A stretch of DNA of 64,000 bases from an uncultured Clostridia bacterium (GTDB lineage: Bacteria > Bacillota > Clostridia > TANB77 > CAG-508), in contig CANQSV010000001.1 in the NCBI GenBank assembly GCA_947626605.1, positions 107,018 through 171,017 of the forward strand, written 5' to 3'. Below, in pieces: positions 37,823-48,513 of this stretch; the first letter of the stretch is position 1, and each line of letters begins with the position of its first letter. Made by a program: the position numbers and the translations under genes. The notes under the pieces were generated by a model that saw only the letters and a list, made by a program, of their open reading frames with translations, made no database searches and was not told where the DNA came from.

Positions 37823-40423
37823 CTAAATTTCTTTTCCATAATAAGCATCCAACATAATCTGCTTAATTTCTGAAACTAATGGTACTCTTGGATTTGCACC
37901 TGTACATTGATCTTCAAAAGCCTTATCAGCTAATTCATCAACTTTAGATAAAAATTCTTTTTCATCTATACCAGCTTCTTTTAAACTCTTTGGTATATTA
38001 AGTTTTTCGATTAAACCTTTTATAGCTTCTATTAAAGATTCTACACCTTGTTTATTAGTATCTGCTTTTAAGCCTATTCTCTTTGCTAGTTTAGCATATT
38101 TTTCATCTGCTATAAAATATTCATATTTTGGGAATGAAACAAATTTTGTTGGCATTGTTGCATTATATTTTATTACATAAGGAAGTATTATAGCATTTGC
38201 TCTACCATGTGGTATATGGAATTCTCCTCCTAATTTATGTGCTATAGAGTGATTTAATCCTAAGAATGCATTTGTAAATGCCATACCTGCTATACAACTT
38301 GCATTATGCATTTTCTCTCTTGCAACTGTATTTGAACCATTTTCATATGCTTCTACTAAATTATTAAATACTAATTCAACAGCTTTTTCTGATAAGCCAT
38401 CAGTATAATCTGATGCCATATTAGAAACATAAGCTTCTATTGCATGAGTTAAAACATCCATACCTGTATCTGCAGTTATACTCTTTGGAAGAGACATAAC
38501 TAAATCAGGATCTATAATTGCAACATCTGGTGTTAATTCATAATCTGCAAGTGGATATTTCATATTTTTTTCTTTATCAGATATTACAGCAAAAGATGTA
38601 ACCTCTGAGCCTGTTCCTGATGTTGTTGGAATAGCTACTAGTTTTGCTTTTGAGCCCATCTTAGGGAATTTGTAAGTACGTTTTCTTATATCCATAAATT
38701 TTAGTTTTAAACCTTCAACATCTGCATCTGGATTTTCATAGAATAACCACATACCTTTTGCAGCGTCAATAGCACTACCTCCACCTAATGCTATAATAAC
38801 ATCAGGTTTGAATCTTTCCATTGCTTCAACACCTCTTTTAATAGTATTAAACGAAGGATCTGATTCTACATCTGAGAATATCTCTGAATGAACATACTCA
38901 GCTCTTTTTCTCAAATGATATAATATTTTATCTACATAACCTAATTTTACCATTGATTCATCTGTAACAATAAACGCTCTTGTAATATCATTCATCTTTT
39001 CTAAGTATCCTATTGAACCCGCTTCAAAATATATTTTTTCTGGAACTTTAAACCATTGCATATTAACCCTCCTTTTTGCAACTCTTTTAATATTTATTAG
39101 ATTGACTGAAGATACGTTTGCTGTTGTAGAATTTCCTCCAAAAGTACCACACCCTAATGTAAGTGATGGCATATTAGTATTATATATATCTCCAATAGCT
39201 CCATGAGTTGATGGCGAGTTAACAATTATTCTTCCTACTCTTACTCTATTTGAAAATTCTTGTATTGTTTCCTTATCTTCTGAATGAATTACTGCTGAAT
39301 GTCCTAATCCTCCAAATTCTAGTAGTTTTTCTGCTAAGTCAAATGCTTCTTCTTTATTTTTTACAGTATAATATGCTAATATTGGGCTTAGTTTTTCTCT
39401 TGAAAATGGATGTTCTTCTCCAACTCCATCTTCTTTAACCATTAAAACTTTTGTATCTTCTGGTATTTCAATTCCAGCACTTTTAGCTATATCATATGGA
39501 CTATTTCCAACAATTTTTGAATTTAATGCATTTCCTTTTTCTTCTACAAACATTGCCTTTTGTAGTTTTTCTTTTTCTTTACTAGAACATAAATAGCATC
39601 CAGCTTCTTTCATTAATTTTTCAAATTCTTTGCTTATTTCTTTGTCTACTATAACAGCCTGTTCTGATGCACAAATCATTCCATTATCAAAAGATTTTGA
39701 CATTACTAAGTCATTTACTGATGTTTTTAATTTAGCTGTTTTATCTATATAACAAGGAACGTTTCCAGGACCTACTCCTAAAGCTGGTTTTCCACATGAA
39801 TATGCAGCCTTTACCATTCCTGTTCCACCTGTTGCTAGTATTAAATTTACATCTGGGTGGTTCATAAGCATATTAGTTGCTGTTATACTAGGTTCCTCTA
39901 TCCATAATATACAATTTTCAGGTGCACCTGCTTCAATAGCAGCATCCCTTAATATTTTGGCAGCTTCTACACTACACTTTTGAGCTGATGGATGAAATCC
40001 AAAAACTATAACATTTCTTGTTTTTGCTGCTATTAAAGATTTAAACATTGTTGTTGATGTTGGATTAGTAACTGGTGTAACACCTGCTATAATTCCTATA
40101 GGTTCAGCAATTTCTTCATATCCTTCTTCTTCATTTTCTGCAATCACACCTACTGTTTTTCCATATTTAATGCTATGATATACATACTCTGTAGCGAACA
40201 TATTCTTTGTAATTTTATCTTCGTATATACCTCTTCCTGTTTCTTCTACAGCCATCTTAGCTAATTTCATATGATTTTCTAACCCTGCCATAGCCATTTT
40301 TTTGATTATGTTATCAACAGTTTTTTGATCTAATTTTAGATATTCTTTTGAAGCTTTTTTGGCCTTAGCTATAAGATCATCTATCATCTGTTTAATTTTC
40401 TCTTCATTGTTATCTTTTTCCAT
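37823..40423 (-). CDS. adhE: Bifunctional acetaldehyde-CoA/alcohol dehydrogenase
   Basis: ALDH half (FDNGMICASEQAVIV) fused to Fe-ADH half (GGGSAIDAAKGMW, GLNHSIAHKLGGEFHIPHGRANAI). Confidence 0.95.
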   Translation of the reverse strand: MEKDNNEEKIKQMIDDLIAKAKKASKEYLKLDQKTVDNIIKKMAMAGLENHMKLAKMAVEETGRGIYEDKITKNMFATEYVYHSIKYGKTVGVIAENEEEGYEEIAEPIGIIAGVTPVTNPTSTTMFKSLIAAKTRNVIVFGFHPSAQKCSVEAAKILRDAAIEAGAPENCILWIEEPSITATNMLMNHPDVNLILATGGTGMVKAAYSCGKPALGVGPGNVPCYIDKTAKLKTSVNDLVMSKSFDNGMICASEQAVIVDKEISKEFEKLMKEAGCYLCSSKEKEKLQKAMFVEEKGNALNSKIVGNSPYDIAKSAGIEIPEDTKVLMVKEDGVGEEHPFSREKLSPILAYYTVKNKEEAFDLAEKLLEFGGLGHSAVIHSEDKETIQEFSNRVRVGRIIVNSPSTHGAIGDIYNTNMPSLTLGCGTFGGNSTTANVSSVNLINIKRVAKRRVNMQWFKVPEKIYFEAGSIGYLEKMNDITRAFIVTDESMVKLGYVDKILYHLRKRAEYVHSEIFSDVESDPSFNTIKRGVEAMERFKPDVIIALGGGSAIDAAKGMWLFYENPDADVEGLKLKFMDIRKRTYKFPKMGSKAKLVAIPTTSGTGSEVTSFAVISDKEKNMKYPLADYELTPDVAIIDPDLVMSLPKSITADTGMDVLTHAIEAYVSNMASDYTDGLSEKAVELVFNNLVEAYENGSNTVAREKMHNASCIAGMAFTNAFLGLNHSIAHKLGGEFHIPHGRANAIILPYVIKYNATMPTKFVSFPKYEYFIADEKYAKLAKRIGLKADTNKQGVESLIEAIKGLIEKLNIPKSLKEAGIDEKEFLSKVDELADKAFEDQCTGANPRVPLVSEIKQIMLDAYYGKEI

Positions 40424-40537
40424 AATTACCTCCCTATATATTTTTGTTAATTTAAATCATGGAATTATTTATAAATATCCAACATTGGTATTATATCACG
40501 TTTTTCATAAATTTTACATATTTTACAAAAAAAAATG

Positions 40538-40588
40538 AAATTAATATTTTCTAAATAAGCAAATTTATTAGAAAATGTTAATTCCATA
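40538..40588 (-). terminator. Hairpin downstream of M23 peptidase
   Basis: GAAATTAATATTTTCTAAATAAGCAAATTTATTAGAAAATGTTAATTCC. Confidence 0.5.
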
Positions 40589-40604
40589 AAATTAATTATT
40601 TTTA

Positions 40605-41585
40605 TTAGTTATTATATACATATTCTTGTGGATTTATAGCCGAACCATTTAAACGTATTTCGAAGTGACAATGAGGTCCTGTTGAATCACCAGTTGAACC
40701 TACTGCTGCTATTATATCTCCAGCAGAAATTTTCTGACCTTTCTTTACAAACAATTTGCTACAATGCGCATAATATGTTTGAACACCATTACCATGAGAA
40801 ATTACTACTAAATTTCCATATCCAACATTACTATTTACAACTTTTTCTACCTTTCCATCTGCAGCTGCATGTATGTCTGTTCCCATTGGTGCCCCTATAT
40901 CTAATCCCATATGTGTTGTTCCCCATCTAGAACCATATCTTGATGTTATAACACCATTTACTGGTGTTTGAGCAAGTAAAATTCCATTTACAGTATGTTT
41001 TTTGTTTTCATGTTCTTCTTCAAGCTTTTTGTCTACTACTTTTACAACTTCTTTTTTGGCTAAGCTACTTTTATCTATTGTATAATCCTCTGCATTTTGA
41101 GTATATACTTGATGTACTCCTATATTTATATCAAGATCTTCATCATTTTTTGCATACTTTTTAGATAGTTCTCCTACAAGCTTTTCTGCTTCTTCAACAT
41201 TTCCTACATATACCTCTTCTTCTCCATCTACGGTAATTGCATATGCAGAATAAGTAATTTCGGTATTAGCAGCTATTTTTTCATATACTACATCTTCATT
41301 TACATCTTCTTCTTTTGATACAAAAGCAAATTCATATTTTGGTACTTTCTCAACAGAATAAAAAGCCATATATTTTATTAAATTCATTTTTTCATCAAAA
41401 TTCTTTTCAAACTCTTGTACATTTTCAACCAAACCAATTTGTTCTCCATCAATAAGAACTTTATAGGCTGGCTTATACTTTAGTAAAACTATCGCTATGA
41501 TAATTGTTATTGCAAGTGTTAAAATGCATAAGACTTTAAAAGCTGCTTTTCCGTAAAATAAAACTCCTCTTCTTAAAATAAACAT
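40605..41585 (-). CDS. M23 family metallopeptidase, membrane anchored
   Basis: Lysostaphin-type HMGLDIGAPMGTDIHAAADGKV...GNGVQTYYAHCSKL...GPHCHFEIRLNG. ATG at 41585 follows AAAGGAGATGG; track extension to 41867 is intergenic/repeat DNA. Confidence 0.9.
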   Translation of the reverse strand: MFILRRGVLFYGKAAFKVLCILTLAITIIIAIVLLKYKPAYKVLIDGEQIGLVENVQEFEKNFDEKMNLIKYMAFYSVEKVPKYEFAFVSKEEDVNEDVVYEKIAANTEITYSAYAITVDGEEEVYVGNVEEAEKLVGELSKKYAKNDEDLDINIGVHQVYTQNAEDYTIDKSSLAKKEVVKVVDKKLEEEHENKKHTVNGILLAQTPVNGVITSRYGSRWGTTHMGLDIGAPMGTDIHAAADGKVEKVVNSNVGYGNLVVISHGNGVQTYYAHCSKLFVKKGQKISAGDIIAAVGSTGDSTGPHCHFEIRLNGSAINPQEYVYNN

Positions 41586-41805
41586 CCATCTCCTTTTATT
41601 TTCATGCGACTTGTTTATTATACCATATAGTTTGTCTATTTTCAAATTATATATACATTCTATTCCTTTATATGAAGATATATACAAAGTTAAATTTAGG
41701 ATATATTGTAATTTAGTACCATTTCTTCGTTTTTCTTCCATTTTCTCGTTTTTACTCTTGTTTTCTCTCCTTGCTTTTTCAAGAAAATTATTAGCAAATG
41801 CTATT

Positions 41806-41859
41806 AACATCTCTACCGTTCTTGGTCTTCCGGGTCGTCGGGGACGCCGACCCCTACAT
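41806..41859 (-). repeat. Family B-related hairpin repeat copy 3
   Basis: Minus strand TGTAGGGGTCGGCGTCCCCGACGACCCG...CGGTAGAGATGTT; aligns with right part of copy 1 (TGTAGGGGCTGGCGTCCTCGACAGCCCG...CCGTAGAGATGTT). Confidence 0.75.
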
Positions 41860-41992
41860 CTGTACAACGCATTCGCATTGTAATGAATATTTAATAGTTA
41901 ATAATGAATAATATATAATTTAGGATAAAAATTGCGTAGCAATTTTTCACATTAATTATTAATCATTCATTATTCATCCTTCATTATTCATT

Positions 41993-42030
41993 AAAAAAAA
42001 AACAGGCGACCTCTGGTCGCCTGTTTTTTT
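41993..42030 (-). terminator. Strong terminator downstream of VirD4-like gene
   Basis: AAAAAACAGGCGACCTCTGGTCGCCTGTTTTTTT. Confidence 0.9.
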
Positions 42031-42031
42031 A

Positions 42032-44030
42032 TTACTCCTCTGTATCATCTGTTATTAATGGTCCAAACAATTCATCAAACTTTGCTTCTAACTCTTTTTG
42101 TAAATCAAAATCTATCTCTTCTTGTGTTTTCTCTGGTTGTGGTGAAGATTGAGGCTTACTTTCCTGTTTTATTTTTTCAATAGGCTTACTCTCAGCTTTA
42201 ACAGGTTCTGGTTCATCATTAAACAAATCATCTAAAGATTCTATATTTAAGTTGTTAGCTTTATTCTTTCCTTCATCTTCTGGTTTATATGGATTATATG
42301 GATTATACTTTCTCCATACTCCTCTATCAATTTCACCAATATCATTATGGCTTATTTCATTTGCCTTAAATTGTTTTACCATATTAGGTTTATTAAAGAA
42401 ATAGAATTTCTTTTCTTTTATTGGTTTTAAACCTTTTACAAAAATTATGCAATAATCTGGATCTAATCTTCTTAACTCATCTGGTGTCATTAGTGCCCTT
42501 GCCATAATTTGATCAGATAAACTCTTACCAGAACGTTGATTATCTTTATCTCTACTATATGATATACTATCTCTTGATATTGTTTTTTCTCCAAGTGCTT
42601 TTGAGAAATATTCAACTGTTTTTTGAGAGTTACTTCCTAAAAACACGTGTGTGTCACAGTTACCAATAATTGTTTCATATGATTTTTCATATACAGCCTC
42701 TAACTGATCTAAGTTTTGCAATATAACACTAAATGAAATCTTTCTACTTCTTGATGTAGATATTTTTTTATCAAAATCTGGTATTTTTCCTATATTAGCA
42801 AACTCATCTAGTATGAAAAATGTTGGTACTTGTAGAGCTCCTCCATTTAAATCTGCATAATCATATAATTGTTGAATCATCTGTGCAAAGAAAATTGTAA
42901 GTAAAAAATCATATGCTGTATGTGTATCTGATGAAATAACATATAATGCTGTTTTCTTTTTACCTATTGATTCAAAATCTATTGTATCTGTAGAAGTTAA
43001 TTCTGCAATATCTTTTGAATCAAACTTACCTAATTTTGATTGAAGTGTACTTAAAATTGATCCATAAGTCTTTTCTGGAGCAATTTCTATTGATTTATAA
43101 TACATTCTAGCTGGATGGTCATAAGGTAATTGATTAATTAATTCTGTTAATAGATTTCCTCCGCCATTGGAATTAGCAGCTCTAACAAGTTCTGCACAAC
43201 TTGCCAAATTTTGTTCCTCCGGTGGTCTTGTTGCTATTAAATAATATATTAGTGCTTTTAATAGCATTTCTGCCATATCATCCCAATATGGATCAGAACC
43301 ACCATCTCCTGTTTTTTGTCCTTTAACTATTGTATTTGCAATAACGTCAACATCTAATTCACTTGATATATGTAATAAAGGATTATATCCATCACTATAT
43401 TGTGGATGTACTAAATTCAAGACTTTTATATCATATCCATTTTTCTTTAAATACCCTGCTGTTCTATCATAAATTTCTCCCTTAGGATCTGTAAATATGT
43501 ATGAACCTAACATTTGAAAAGCATTAGGAAATGAATATGCTGTAGATTTACCAGAACCTGAACCGTCCAACTATTAAAACATTTACGTTGCCTCTTTTAT
43601 CAAGTGGAAGATAATTATTTTCAGCAAGTATTATACCTTTTTTATTACTTAATACTTTATATTGCTCTCCTCCCTTTGACCAGTCACTAGAACCATGCTC
43701 TATATCTCTATATTCTGTTTTACCTGCATTTTTTATAGTTCCAATTACTAGTACTACGATGTATGCAATTGAAAAGTAGCCTATTCCTTTTAAAGAACTT
43801 TCAATATATTCCTTAGAAAAACTCTGTTTTATTGCTTCTCCTAAATTACTTGTTGCATTACCACATACCTCAAAAAATTTTTCAAAATCAAATCCTCCGT
43901 CTATTGTGGCAATTTTACAAGCACATGATAAAGGCATTATTAATGCTACAACAAGAAAAACCCATAGTACTATGTACACGGGCAACATTTTTTTCATCTT
44001 ACCGATAAGCTCTTTTATTTTATAACTCAT
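42032..44030 (-). pseudogene. VirD4/TraG-type type IV secretion coupling ATPase, frameshifted at Walker A
   Basis: ORF 43548-44030 (membrane N-terminus ...DKRGNVNVLIVG) and ORF 42032-43570 (GSGSGKSTAYSFPNAFQMLGSYIFTDPKGEIYD...) join as VGGSGSGKS if one C is removed from GTTGGACGGTTCAGG. Confidence 0.85.
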
Positions 44031-44086
44031 TTGTATTCACCTTCTATAAGTAATTTCAAAATAACTTATAATATTAATAGTCTGTT

Positions 44087-44407
44087 TTATCTTGCTTCAT
44101 TCTTATCCCTTGTTTCTGCTGGAACTCTATATGCATTTCTTTTTCTAGCATCTAATATATCTTCTGCTACATTATCTTTAATTTTTATTGTTTTTCCATT
44201 ATAGTGTCTTGATAGTTTATTTTCATCATATTCTACATCATGAAAATGTACTATCCCTTCTTTACTCTCTTCAAAATTAAGATGAGATTCTCCATTTGCA
44301 ATAACATTTAATTTATTTGCTTGTTCTTTTCCTTTTTCGCTTACAGAAACATTTGTACATCTAACCTCAACTAATTTCTTCCTACCATCACATGCTGTTT
44401 CCATCAT
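44087..44407 (-). CDS. Hypothetical protein in VirD4-like cluster
   Basis: ORF with SD, between the VirD4-like gene and 44429-45001; no family recognised. Confidence 0.5.
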   Translation of the reverse strand: MMETACDGRKKLVEVRCTNVSVSEKGKEQANKLNVIANGESHLNFEESKEGIVHFHDVEYDENKLSRHYNGKTIKIKDNVAEDILDARKRNAYRVPAETRDKNEAR

Positions 44408-44428
44408 ATCCCTCCTAAATTATATTCT

Positions 44429-45001
44429 CTATTGTTTTGGATCTGAAATTTCAAATGCAAAATAAGATTTATAAGGTTTCAATTTGCATTTTCCCTTTAC
44501 TTCATTTGTTTTTTCATCAAAGTATAATACTGGTTTTACCTCTTCTGTTGTTTCAGGATCTATAATTGATATTGGTCTTTTAAAATTTGGTGTATACATA
44601 AATTCTTTGTACTCTGTTTGTTCAGAATATAATGTATCAAATTTTAAAGGCATTGGCTTTTTTGATATTGTTATTTTGTCATTTTCTAATAAAGCCATAT
44701 TTACAACTACTTTTTCCTTGCTAAAAGAAAGAATTAATAGTTGATCATAATCTGTTGAAGGATTGTCAACAAAGAAAGTTTTTCTAGTTCCTTTTTCTCT
44801 GATTTCTTCGATGTAATCTAATCTCTCTACTGTGTATTTTGGCCATTCATTTAAATATTCCTTTGCTGTTCTATTTATTTGATAAATTACTGTATTTATT
44901 TCTTTTGGATCTGTTATGCTAAAGTGTTTACCTTGCCAACTCTCCATTACTAAACACCCCTTTTCCCATGTTATAAGCATAGTTTTATCTTCAGTACTCA
45001 C
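44429..45001 (-). CDS. Hypothetical protein in VirD4-like cluster
   Basis: 190-aa intact ORF; no family recognised. Confidence 0.55.
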   Translation of the reverse strand: MSTEDKTMLITWEKGCLVMESWQGKHFSITDPKEINTVIYQINRTAKEYLNEWPKYTVERLDYIEEIREKGTRKTFFVDNPSTDYDQLLILSFSKEKVVVNMALLENDKITISKKPMPLKFDTLYSEQTEYKEFMYTPNFKRPISIIDPETTEEVKPVLYFDEKTNEVKGKCKLKPYKSYFAFEISDPKQ

Positions 45002-45063
45002 TATGCTTAATTATATACTTTTTCCGGCTTTTTGTCAACCATTTTTGTTAATTATGTAAATTA

Positions 45064-45969
45064 TTAGTCTCTATGATTAAAATTCGATATTGCTCTAATT
45101 TTTTCTATTTGTTCTTGCTCCTCTGTTGTTACTTTCTTAGGTATTACTATTTCTGTATTGACAATCAAATTACCTCTCGTTCCATCTCCTTTCTTGTAAC
45201 CTTTACCTTTTATTTCTATCTTATCTCCATATTGAACTCCCTTAGGAATTTTTATTGAAATATTTTCATCTATAATAGTCAAATTTACTCTGGTTCCTAA
45301 TATTGCATCCCAAGGCGTTATATAAACATTAGTATATAGATCATCTTCTTTAAGTTTTAATTCTTTTGAGTTCTCTATTTTTATTTTAATTATTAAATCT
45401 CCATTTTCTCCACCATTTTTACTCTTGTTTCCTAAACCTGATAATTTGATTTTTTCATTATTTTTTATTCCTTCTGGAACCTTAAAAGAAAATGTTTTAA
45501 ATTTTCCTTTTTCATCTTTTAAAGAAATTTTCTTTGATTTTCCATAATATCCATCTTCAATAGATATTTCAATACTTGTCTCTATATTCTTTCCTTTTAA
45601 AGCTTTTTTATTTGCACTTTTTATTTTTAGTATATTCTCACTATTATTTATATCATCTACATTGCCAAAAATCATATTAAACAATTCTTTAGATAATGCT
45701 TCTCTTTCTTTTTTATTGGCTTTATATGTTCCGCTTCTTCGTTTTATTTTTGAATTCCAAACTCTATCATATTTCTTTTTAGTATCAGCATTTGATAAAA
45801 CTCTATAAGCTTCATTTATATCCTTAAAACGTTCTTCTGTGTTTCTCTTTCCAACATTACTATCGGGATGATATTTTTTTGCTTGTTCCCTATAAGCATT
45901 TTTTATTTTATTGGGCTCTACTTTTGGTCCATCTAAATTCAATATTTTATAGTAATCTTTTATAATCAT
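45064..45969 (-). CDS. DnaJ/CbpA-like chaperone (J domain + DnaJ C-terminal domain)
   Basis: DYYKILNLDGPKVEPNKIKNAYREQAKKYHPDSNVGKRNTEERFKDINEAYRVLS; no zinc-finger region. Confidence 0.88.
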   Translation of the reverse strand: MIIKDYYKILNLDGPKVEPNKIKNAYREQAKKYHPDSNVGKRNTEERFKDINEAYRVLSNADTKKKYDRVWNSKIKRRSGTYKANKKEREALSKELFNMIFGNVDDINNSENILKIKSANKKALKGKNIETSIEISIEDGYYGKSKKISLKDEKGKFKTFSFKVPEGIKNNEKIKLSGLGNKSKNGGENGDLIIKIKIENSKELKLKEDDLYTNVYITPWDAILGTRVNLTIIDENISIKIPKGVQYGDKIEIKGKGYKKGDGTRGNLIVNTEIVIPKKVTTEEQEQIEKIRAISNFNHRD

Positions 45970-46072
45970 TTAAACATCCTCCATCTTCATGGTAGCCTCA
46001 TTATATCATGAAGATTTTTTTAAGTCTATCAAAATTATATATTTTATTTATAAATAATTTTTTATTCTATTC

Positions 46073-46113
46073 AAAACGAGCTATTGATTTAAAACTCAAT
46101 AGCTCGTTTATTT
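46073..46113 (-). terminator. Terminator hairpin
   Basis: AAAACGAGCTATTGATTTAAAACTCAATAGCTCGTTTATTTT. Confidence 0.75.
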
Positions 46114-46146
46114 TAGTAACAGTAGAGTAAGAAATTCTTAGATTAT

Positions 46147-46302
46147 TTAATTCTCTTTCACCTTACCATCTTTATTTATTTTATAATATTGGGCAATTAA
46201 TTCATCTAACTCTACACTTAACTTATAAATTGTTTCATAGTCATCTCCATTTTCTATACTTTGATTAAGTTTGTCACGTTTTTCACAAATCTTCTCATCC
46301 AT
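46147..46302 (-). CDS. Spo0E-like sporulation regulatory protein (51 aa), not in ORF track
   Basis: MDEKICEKRDKLNQSIENGDDYETIYKLSVELDELIAQYYKINKDGKVKEN*; Spo0E-family SxELDxLIxxYY motif. Confidence 0.8.
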   Translation of the reverse strand: MDEKICEKRDKLNQSIENGDDYETIYKLSVELDELIAQYYKINKDGKVKEN

Positions 46303-46422
46303 AATTTCTTCACTCTCCTTATTTTACAAATATCTCTTTGCTATACTTATAAAATACCATATTTTTACATTTGCGTCAATAATACAAATATATTTTTATA
46401 TGCCTAAAACCGTGATTTTTTA

Positions 46423-47187
46423 TCATTTTTTAACACTTTCTTGTTCTTTACATGTTTTTCGTATACTTTGTGACAAAATCCCACAGAAAATGATAAACAA
46501 AATTAAAGACAAAATTTGTGAAATTCTAATATTATATAACATCAAACTATCAATTCTTATCCCTTCTATAAAAAATCTAGCAAAAGAATATAAAATAATG
46601 TATATATATGTTATTTCTCCGCTAAATTTTCTGTTTTTACTGATTTTTGTCAAAATTAAAAATATTATAAAAGTACATATAGATTCATATAAAAATGTTG
46701 GATGAACTTTTTTATATATTCCATTTTCAAAAACTGTTATTGCCCATGGCAAATTTGTTTCTGTTCCGTATGCTTCGCCATTTATAAAATTTCCCCATCT
46801 TCCTATTGACTGCCCTATTGCTAAGACTGGAACAATATAATCTAATATATCGAGAAATTTTATTTTTTTAATTTTAGAAATTATATATATACTTATTGCT
46901 CCCGTAATTATTGCACCATATATTGCTAAGCCACCATTTCTAAAATTTAATATCTCTTGTGGATTTTCCAAGTAAAAATCAAGCTCAAATAAAATATAAT
47001 AAATTCTTGCACCTATTATAGAAATTGGCAAAGTTATAATAAACATATCTAAGCAATCATCAAATTTTATATTAAATCTGCCATTTTGAATTTTTAAAAT
47101 TATTAAACCAATTATAAATGCTGTAGTTAGTATAACCGCATACCAATATATATCTATGCCAAATAAATTGAATGCTACTCTTTTCAT
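46423..47187 (-). CDS. lgt: Prolipoprotein diacylglyceryl transferase
   Basis: IIGARIYYILFE, RNGGLAIYGAIITG, GQSIGRWGNFINGEAYG, HPTFLYES. Confidence 0.94.
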   Translation of the reverse strand: MKRVAFNLFGIDIYWYAVILTTAFIIGLIILKIQNGRFNIKFDDCLDMFIITLPISIIGARIYYILFELDFYLENPQEILNFRNGGLAIYGAIITGAISIYIISKIKKIKFLDILDYIVPVLAIGQSIGRWGNFINGEAYGTETNLPWAITVFENGIYKKVHPTFLYESICTFIIFLILTKISKNRKFSGEITYIYIILYSFARFFIEGIRIDSLMLYNIRISQILSLILFIIFCGILSQSIRKTCKEQESVKK

Positions 47188-47218
47188 TATTTAATATTTG
47201 CTCCTTATAATAATCTAT

Positions 47219-48493
47219 TTATTTTCCATTTATAATTGAAAACACCATATTATCTTCTCTAAAAATATCTTCTAAAACTTGTTTTGCATAATCAAGTGTA
47301 ATTAAATTATAACTTTCCAAATAGTCAAAACTATTAATTCCTTTAAAAGAATCTGATAAAATCATTCTAGCAATGCTTCCTGGATCATTATATTCTACTA
47401 CGTATCCACCATATATTTTTTTCTTTATTCTATTAAAATGACTATCATCTAAACCATCTTTCTTCATTTTCTTAATCTGCTCTTTTATCTCTTCAATTAC
47501 TTTTTTAGGATCTTTTGATTGTCCTGATATTAGAACATGTGCATATTTTTTTGAAAATTCATAATCCAAATCTGGAGTTGATAATATTAGCCCTTCTTCA
47601 TACATTTTTTTATACAAATCAGAACTTGAACCTAATAACATATCTAATATAACTTCTATTGTTATATGTTTTTTTACCATATTTTCATCATTATCTACTT
47701 TGTCTTTGAACCCAATCATAAATAACGGATTACTAACATCCATTGTTACTTCTATATTCTTTTTATCTATTTCTTGAGGTTCTTCTTCATAAATTCTTTT
47801 AATTTCTGCTTGTTTATCTTTTTCTACTAATCTTTTTTTGACCTCTTCCAAAATTTTCTCTGGTATAAAATCCCCACATATAACCATTGTCATATTAGAA
47901 GGATTATAAAAAGTATTATAACATGAATATAAAGTTTCTTTATCTATCTCAGCAATAGATTCTACAGTTCCTGCAATATCTATTTTTATTGGATTAACTT
48001 TATATAAGCACCTCATCGTATTCATATATAATTGCCAACCTGGATGATCATCATACATTTTTATTTCCTGACCTATTATTCCTTTTTCCTTTTCAACATT
48101 TTCATCAGTAAAATAAGGATGTTGTACATAATCCATAAGTTCATCTAAAGCTTCATAAAAATTATCTGTTGCCTCAAAAAGATATGCTGTATGGTCATTA
48201 GTAGTATAAGCATTAGCATCAACCCCTAGTGCTGATAAAGTATCTAAACTATTTACACCACTTTCTTGTTCAAACATTTTGTGCTCTAAAAAATGTGCAA
48301 CTCCATCTGGAATAGTAATTTCGTTTCCAGTTTTAGGTTCAATAAAATGATTATCTATAGATCCAAAATTTGTTCCCCATATTACATATTTTTTTTGTAA
48401 ATTATTTTTAGGAACAATTATAACTGTTAAGCCATTTTCTAATTTCTCTATATACATCTTCTCTTTAACTTTTAAATTTTCTATTACTTGCAT
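47219..48493 (-). CDS. M16 family metallopeptidase (YmfH-like, active HxxEH)
   Basis: GVAHFLEHKMFE active site. Confidence 0.9.
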   Translation of the reverse strand: MQVIENLKVKEKMYIEKLENGLTVIIVPKNNLQKKYVIWGTNFGSIDNHFIEPKTGNEITIPDGVAHFLEHKMFEQESGVNSLDTLSALGVDANAYTTNDHTAYLFEATDNFYEALDELMDYVQHPYFTDENVEKEKGIIGQEIKMYDDHPGWQLYMNTMRCLYKVNPIKIDIAGTVESIAEIDKETLYSCYNTFYNPSNMTMVICGDFIPEKILEEVKKRLVEKDKQAEIKRIYEEEPQEIDKKNIEVTMDVSNPLFMIGFKDKVDNDENMVKKHITIEVILDMLLGSSSDLYKKMYEEGLILSTPDLDYEFSKKYAHVLISGQSKDPKKVIEEIKEQIKKMKKDGLDDSHFNRIKKKIYGGYVVEYNDPGSIARMILSDSFKGINSFDYLESYNLITLDYAKQVLEDIFREDNMVFSIINGK

Positions 48494-48513
48494 TTAAATT
48501 TCTCCTTTATATA

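Noticed and set aside
40424-40500. Rex operator upstream of adhE (TTGTTAATTTAAATC)
   Set aside because: Only one half-site resembles the TTGTTAA-N4-TTAACAA consensus; too weak to call.
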